Assembly: GCA_011319805.1 (NCBI GenBank)
Contig: SJRY01000272.1
Span: 372,001 to 436,000, forward strand
Length of the DNA: 64,000 nt
Direction of reading: 5' to 3'
From: Macrocybe gigantea
Lineage: Eukaryota; Basidiomycota; Agaricomycetes; Agaricales; Callistosporiaceae
Shown: positions 58,253 to 64,000 of the stretch, piece after piece
Layout of the letters: each line of letters begins with the position of its first letter
How positions within the stretch are numbered: position 1 is the first letter of the stretch
Translations under genes and position numbers: made by a program
The notes under the pieces: generated by a model
Told to the model about the DNA's origin: nothing
The model's input: the letters and a program-made list of their open reading frames with translations, nothing else
The model's database searches: none

Positions 58253-58457
58253 ATGGCTGGCGTATGTCCTGCTCTCCTGCTTAATGTCAATTTATGCTGA
58301 TCGGGCACTCGGACTGGCAGTGTGGCTCCAATACCTGCAACTGCGGCGCTAGGTATGAACCGGGATGGAACATAACTGTCGTGATTTTTTTCCTGTTGCT
58401 GATCTTCTGTCTGTTCTCTGTAGCTGCGCCTGCAAGCCCGGCGAATGCAAGTGCTAG
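58253..58457 (+). CDS. Metallothionein 1 (24 aa, Cu-MT-like)
   Basis: Small cytosolic metal-binding peptide that buffers Cu(I) or Zn(II). Three coding exons: 58253-58261 (only 9 nt, MAG), 58321-58352 and 58424-58457. Introns: 58262-58320 (GTATGT...GGCAG) and 58353-58423 (GTATGA...TGTAG). The product has 7 Cys in 24 residues (4, 9, 11, 15, 17, 22, 24), reading CGSNTCNCGAS then CACKPGECKC, the same Cys count as Neurospora Cu-metallothionein. There are no aromatic residues. Intron 2 splits a Ser codon immediately before a C-x-C pair, exactly as in metallothionein 2. No long open frame exists, so ORF scans miss it. Convergent with BRR2. Confidence 0.82.
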
Positions 58458-58564
58458 ACACGTCGCCTAAGCCCATGTATCATTCCCTGGAATCTCAAGT
58501 CCTTTTGTTTCCCTTCCTAGTATATAAATAAATGCCAAATGTAAATGCTGTACGGATCCCTCAC

Positions 58565-58589
58565 CCTGGACAGTTTAGAACTGTCCAGG
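58565..58589. repeat. Perfect 11-bp inverted repeat with 3-nt loop
   Basis: Arm CCTGGACAGTT, loop TAG, perfect complement AACTGTCCAGG. It lies 108 nt after the metallothionein 1 stop, between two convergent genes. It could fold as a 3'-end hairpin or act as a dyad protein-binding site. Confidence 0.7.
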
Positions 58590-58814
58590 ACGAATCAAAT
58601 GTTTTGTGTTTGTTAAAACTTGTGACATCAGTTGCTATGTATTGGTGGAAGCACCAGTGCGCCTGATGGTCAGACGACCACAAATTCAATTACTATAGTA
58701 GCTATAAATACAGCATCGAGTTAGCACAGAGAATAACACAACATGTATAGAAAAAACGGAATATCGTAAAAGCCCAGGACTGATGGAATCAATTTTTGTT
58801 CGGCCGGAACCCAT

Positions 58815-61800
58815 TTACTCTTCGTCGCTCTCCATATCTTCATCACTATCACTCTCTTCCCCTTCGGCGACTTCGATGGGTTCAAGGGCGATATCGTGGT
58901 CCGCGCCGATATACGAGTCGCATATCACATAAAGTTTGAGTGAATGTGTGCCCTTAGGCAGTGTGAATTCGAGCTTCACAGCCAGACTCTTGGTGATAGT
59001 GACACGCTTGATAACCAATAATTGGCGCGTCGCCGGATCGCCGATGACGAGCCACCAATTGGCGAGTTTCTTGAGAGGATAGAACGGTGCAACCACCGTC
59101 TGGTCGTCGCCTCCTTCGTCCTCCTCGTCCACATCTCGCGCAAGTGCCACTTTGAGAATGATGGGGGCTCCAGCCGTGTATTCGCCTTTCACAAGTTCGT
59201 GCGTCACGTCCAGCGTAGGATATGCATTCACAACGTAGCAACGTCGCGCCTGACAAGACAATCAGTATCAGAACCCGCAGTGGAAGTCTAGAATTACATA
59301 CATTTGTGCGGGAGTCATTTGCAGAAGAGCATTGCGTTTGTCATCCTCCATTTCCATAATATCATACACCGACTCGACGCCTGCTTCTTTACATCTTTGC
59401 AACACCTAAAGTCATGACAACGTAAGCTTGCAATTCCAGACAAATCAATCGAGCTACTCACATCCGCCTCGAAGTGTGGTATCTGTTTCAAAGGCGAATC
59501 CGTCTCCCAGACAGCTTGAACACACATCTGCGACAGATCCATAGCACCCAACGCGTTCAACCAGGCATTCGAAGACATCACATCCACACAGGCCGAGAGG
59601 AGATTTAGCACCTTCTCCAAAACCAAGACCTGGTCTGCGGCCAAATCCGGCGGCAGCTGCAGGCGAGAGAAGTGCGCTTGCAAGAGCAAGAAAGTCTTGA
59701 AGTGGGGCGCCTCAAAGTCCGCACGATCGATTTTAACAGGAACGCGGTCGTAGATGCGGCGAAGCACAGACTCTTCGTTTTTGCGAATAGGAATGGTTTC
59801 GAATTCGGCCGAGGATGAAACGACCTCCAGCAGACCCTTGAGCTTCGTCCTCTCCTTGAGGGAAAGGGTATAAACTTCGACAGTGACATCTGAAGGGAAA
59901 ATAGGATAAGAATGGTCCACGAGTTTGCTGGTTGGAACTTACAGGAAATGTTGTAGTACGCTGCAATCATGCCCAAGTTCAACGCGGAGACGTCCATTTC
60001 GTCCTCTGTATTTGTGTTAGAGACACATTAATCATCTTAGTTAAGATAAATCGCTTACCAATGGCGATGCACTTGGAGTTGACAAGGTCGGTTAATGTGT
60101 TCTCGACCATCTCCGAAAGGTGATCCGACAGGTGCTGATGGCTGACGTTGTGCAAGTTGTAGTAGTTAGGATTTTGTGTCATGCGCCTGTAGAAGTACGT
60201 CCACGTCAAGATATCCTAGTATCATGTTAGCATTGACCCTTTATACCCGGACGAGTTCTGCCTTACCATGGCATCCTGCTTGTTCTCGATTGTCTTGACT
60301 GCAATCTCAGCAAGGAAGTAGTCATGCAACATGTGCGTAGGCAGATGAGACTCGATAGGCAGACCCTCTGCCAGGAACTTTCGGTAGAAGTCTTTCCTCG
60401 TCTGTTGGCACATGAGCACACAACGACTGCGCTCGTCTTCCAATGGGCGACATGCCCGGCCCATCATCTGGAGGACGTCCATGACCGGATAGTCGACATA
60501 TCGGTGTTCCTTGCCTTCATAGTACTGGACGCCCATGATGATGACCATGTAGCTCGCCACAGGAAGACTCCAAGCCGTGTCCTGGAAGCAGTGGTCAGCT
60601 ACAAGGTAGCCCAAGGAACGACAGAACACACCTTTGAAGCAACAAGGACCTGAATCGCGCCCGATTCAAAGAGACGTTGCACAATCCTCTTGTCTTGCTT
60701 GTCCAGAGCCTCGTGGTAATATCCAATTCCATGCTTGAGCGTCTCGACGAGACCACGGTCACGAACGTGATCGAGATGAGGCTGCAAGTCTTCTAGTTCA
60801 ATGTTCAAGAATCGGTCGGGGTTGTCGTCAGCGGCGCAGTGAGTTAGCAGGTCGTCCACAGTCAGGCGACATTGTCGTCGCGAAGGCACGAAAACGATGA
60901 CGGGCTTTGTCGGTGCGTATTCAACAATAGCAAGGTATGCCGGTTTTGACATTGCGATCATGAGTGAAGGGAAATGAGGGATGGTGAAGGACTGCAAATG
61001 TATGTCCATGTCCAATGGCCGGGCACTGAGAAGTCATTAGAAAGAGCGCAAGAATAATCATTTAAAAGATGCTTGCCTTGGCGAGAAATTGAAGATGGCA
61101 TGTGATGGTGCACCCATCCATTCGCCCAAGTCTCGTGCATTGGCGAGTGACACAGCACAAGCGACGATACGTGTCTTGACCTCTGTCTGCGCGGAAACGT
61201 AACGAGTACGAGAGATGATGACTTCGTATGTTGGTCCGACGTCCCCTCCCACGAGCTGAACTTCATCTGCAATCAAAAGGCCGAGGTTCTGGACATTCTT
61301 CCGTTGTCTCCATCTCCTCGAGATCACATCCCACTTGAACGAACGTCAGAGGAACGTAAACAGTTGAAAAGCGTTCACAACATACCTGTGTCGGCGTACA
61401 GACAATGACATCACCCTTCTCCAGCAAACGGAGGTCCGCGCTCGTCTCACCAGTCAAACTGACAATCTCTTTCCCACCCTGCAGCTTTCCAAATTTGGCT
61501 TGCCATTCCTTGACTCGCAAGTCTACCATCTCCTGATATGGCTCAACACATACCGCCCGACGATGTTCCCGCTTACTCCATAGACGCAAGAGTGCGAATT
61601 CGGCGCAGATCGTCTTGCCGCTGCCTGCCGGTGCCCCGATAAACACGTTCTCGTCCGAAGTATATAGGGCTTGGAACACCTGTGTCTGGATCTTGTTGAA
61701 TGTCTGTATAGTGGACGAATAAATCTCCTCAAACTCCTGGTTGTGCAGCGCGGAGAGAGGTAACGGTTGAAGGTCGAGCAAAGGAGTCGGAGGAGGGAAT

Positions 61801-64000
61801 TTCTCGGGGAGGATCAAGTGCTTGAAGGAGATCGGAAGGCGTGTTTCGGAATGCAACCAACGATCCGAAATGATGGAGATGTAGTAGTTCGGTGGAACGG
61901 GCTCAGTCATGGGAACAGTCAGAGTAACGTTATGCTCGTCTTCAGCGTAGCGCTGGCGGAGGATGAAAGAGTCATGGAAGAGAATGATTTCACCATCCAC
62001 ATCCTCGACCAAGATCAGGAACGTCTCGGCGCCGCCATGAATCTTTTCGTCCCAGCGGAAGTCCGGAATGATGGACAAGTCGATACGAAGCAGTGACCGG
62101 GTGATTGGCTGGACCTGGGCTTGAAGTCTGGTGACATAGGTCATCAAAAAGAACGAAATTAGTAGCAAATAATACGCACTGGAGTTTGGGGAAATTATGC
62201 ACGAGGCGATGGACGAGTCGTCCAGCGTTAGGGATACCAAGCAATTCGCCGATTTCGGGTGGCGACTGGAAGAAACATCAGCGATCGAGGAGCCTAATGC
62301 GAGACGAGAGCATAAACATACAAGATCGAAATAGCGATACCAAGGCTGTAAAACAGAGTATAAACGTCAGCAGAATTGAAGCAAAGATCTATCACACGTA
62401 CGAATTGTTTGCCTTCGGCCTTCCTCAAAACCTCAGCCGGGACACCCTTGAACTGCCGCAGAGGCGTCATGGAACCCCACCTAATGCCAACGTAAGTTGG
62501 AAACCGTATGACCAAGAAGCACAACGACTCACATCCGTCTCTCCACCATCTTGCACATATCCAGAGCAGCCTTTGCAGGAACAGCCCAACCTCTCTTCAA
62601 GCAAATCTCAAATATGGCACGAAGAATTCTGAGCGACAAGAATGGGATAAGAACAGTTAATCGGACATCCAAGACATACATACCGTCCCGCCGATTGTTG
62701 GACAAAGACCATATCGGCGACAAGGACGAAGCCTGAACACAGATTATTAGCAAATCCACGAACACGGCGGCATCGGAAAACGTATGTTACCTTCTAATTT
62801 AAGTTGCGAAATGTACGCCTGTAGAAGAACGTTGATCTTGGCAGCAGGTTCGTCCACGCTCTCCTTGACGGGTATAGGGACACGCTCCAGCAGTTTCGCG
62901 AGTTCGAGCTTTTCCTAAAAAGAACAAAAGAGAATGCAGTCAGTACCCCGGGCTCCATAAGTTCAGCGGTCAAACATGCCTCTTGGCGGACCTATATGAA
63001 GCATAAACATCGACCTTCATCAAACAAAAGAGGGAGATCACTCACGGGAAGAAGCTTGAATTCGTTGGAAAGAGCAAACACCCTGAACAGCTCCAACGTG
63101 GACATGGTCGGCTTCAAATGTTGGTTGTACGTCATCATCGAGTTGTGCGTGACATAGTAGTACGACGCTATCCTGCCGAGCTCAGTGCTTTGGAACCGCC
63201 CGGTCACCCGCTCGTATTTGATAAGCTGGCACTTCTCCAGAAGCACGGCTGCCGAGTGTACGATATCGGCGCGTTTCTGTATTAGGCCCGCATCGTCTTC
63301 TTGATAGTCGGCGCCGACGCCATACAGTCCGGGAGATTTTAGCATTCGCACGTACCTACGGCGACATAACATAAGACCGCCGAACAGCCAAGACCAAGAA
63401 AAATTACGCACAGATAAGTGTATCCCAACCACTGCACGGCCTCATCCCTATTCCTAACGGTACCAAGGACGATCTCCGCATTGAGGTTGTCGGCCAACTT
63501 GGACACGAATTGGGACTCAATAGGCAGTTGCTGATTCAGCAAGCTAAGGTAGTACTGCAGCTCCGAGTGGTTGGTGATGATGATGCCCTCGCCGAACGCG
63601 TCGTATTGCGGGCGGCCGGCGCGACCTAGCATCTGCAGCATGTCCTGGGACGAGAGCTCGACCCAGCGGCCCTTTTCGGGATTGTATATCTGTGTGCCCT
63701 TGATGATGACCGTGTGCGCAGGGAGGTTCACGCCCCACGCGAGTGTCGCAGTGCACACGAGCACCTGAACCGAGCCGTCGGCGAAGAGCTCTTCCACGAG
63801 CCCGCGGTCCTCGCGCGACATGCCCGCGTGGTGGATCGCGAAGCCAAAAGGTAGGAGGTCGCGCAGGTTCGGGTCTTTCACGTTGTTTGCCTCCTCGGTC
63901 AGGATCTCGCGCACCGCGCCGTCTGGCTTGACAAACTGCGTGATCGTCTCCTTCTCGACGGCCATGTCCCTCAGAAACTTGGCCGTCTTGGCCGCCTCCT
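58815..64000 (-). CDS. BRR2: BRR2 (SNRNP200), U5 snRNP DExH-box helicase, 5' end outside window
   Basis: Unwinds U4/U6 to activate the spliceosome. Two Ski2-like helicase cassettes, each followed by Sec63 units. The window begins inside the N-terminal cassette: [39 protein letters not shown] and [17 protein letters not shown] (motif VI). The first Sec63 unit follows. The second cassette has Walker [32 protein letters not shown] (the degenerate DExH of cassette 2), [17 protein letters not shown] and [16 protein letters not shown]. The C-terminal Sec63/FN3 part ends [34 protein letters not shown] and an acidic tail ([11 protein letters not shown]). Many short introns; no frame slip seen over 5 kb. 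The start and first RecA domain are to the right of 64000. Confidence 0.93.

Noticed and set aside
59022..59291. Plus-strand frame over the BRR2 C-terminus
   Set aside because: Antisense shadow of a well conserved BRR2 exon.

Overview
The window looks like the nuclear genome of a mushroom-forming basidiomycete (Agaricomycete). Genes are dense, on both strands, and broken by many 45-65 nt introns with short YTNAY branch points. Families typical of that group are present: a long-type unspecific peroxygenase, M36 fungalysins, a secreted FAD (BBE-like) oxidase, a basidiomycete 7-TM family, a TPR-CHAT protein and HNH_2-type nuclease-like proteins. I see no rRNA, tRNA, CRISPR array or intact transposon.

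Layout. 0.4-3.0 kb: MIS12 (-) and a TDG/Thp1 DNA glycosylase (+). 3.2-4.6 kb: secreted heme-thiolate peroxygenase (-). 6.6-12.8 kb: two HNH-family genes (A, B) and a small secreted protein gene (SSP-D), all (-). 12.9-19.4 kb: housekeeping block of ATG18 (-), ORC2 (-) and an E(z)-type H3K27 methyltransferase (+). 19.5-24.6 kb: 7-TM protein, a P450 remnant, FAD oxidase. 25.2-31.9 kb: two tandem M36 fungalysins (-). 33.5-35.9 kb: EXO70 (-). 38.3-40.8 kb: third M36 fungalysin (+). 41.4-46.8 kb: HAP3/NF-YB and a large TPR-CHAT gene (+). 47.0-52.0 kb: a decayed copy of the HAP3 3' end, then an inverted copy of the SSP-HNH block (SSP-E, HNH-C). 52.3-58.5 kb: two tiny metallothionein-like genes, a fungal-specific hypothetical gene and a two-domain relative of the SSPs. 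58.8-64 kb: 3' two-thirds or so of BRR2 (-), running off the window.

The most notable points are: (1) an SSP-HNH gene pair duplicated in inverted orientation about 39 kb apart, with the third HNH catalytic residue lost in two of the three HNH paralogs; (2) an apparently undescribed Cys-framed domain (C-x16-C-x7-AW-x6-GG-x2-C) in the SSPs, present twice in the relative at 55.3-56.3 kb; (3) two metallothionein-like genes of 24 and about 33-38 residues, each split by introns with a shared intron position, and invisible to simple ORF calling; (4) a glycosylase whose active-site motif is assembled across a 19-nt micro-exon and a GC-AG intron; (5) a TPR-CHAT caspase-like gene lying between HAP3 and a degenerate copy of the HAP3 3' end; (6) a repeated pattern of single-base losses in conserved genes (MIS12, ATG18, ORC2, E(z), EXO70, two M36 genes), which suggests deletion-type consensus errors rather than real pseudogenes.

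Intron boundaries were read by eye from splice signals and reading-frame continuity. Family assignments rest on remembered motifs, not on database searches.
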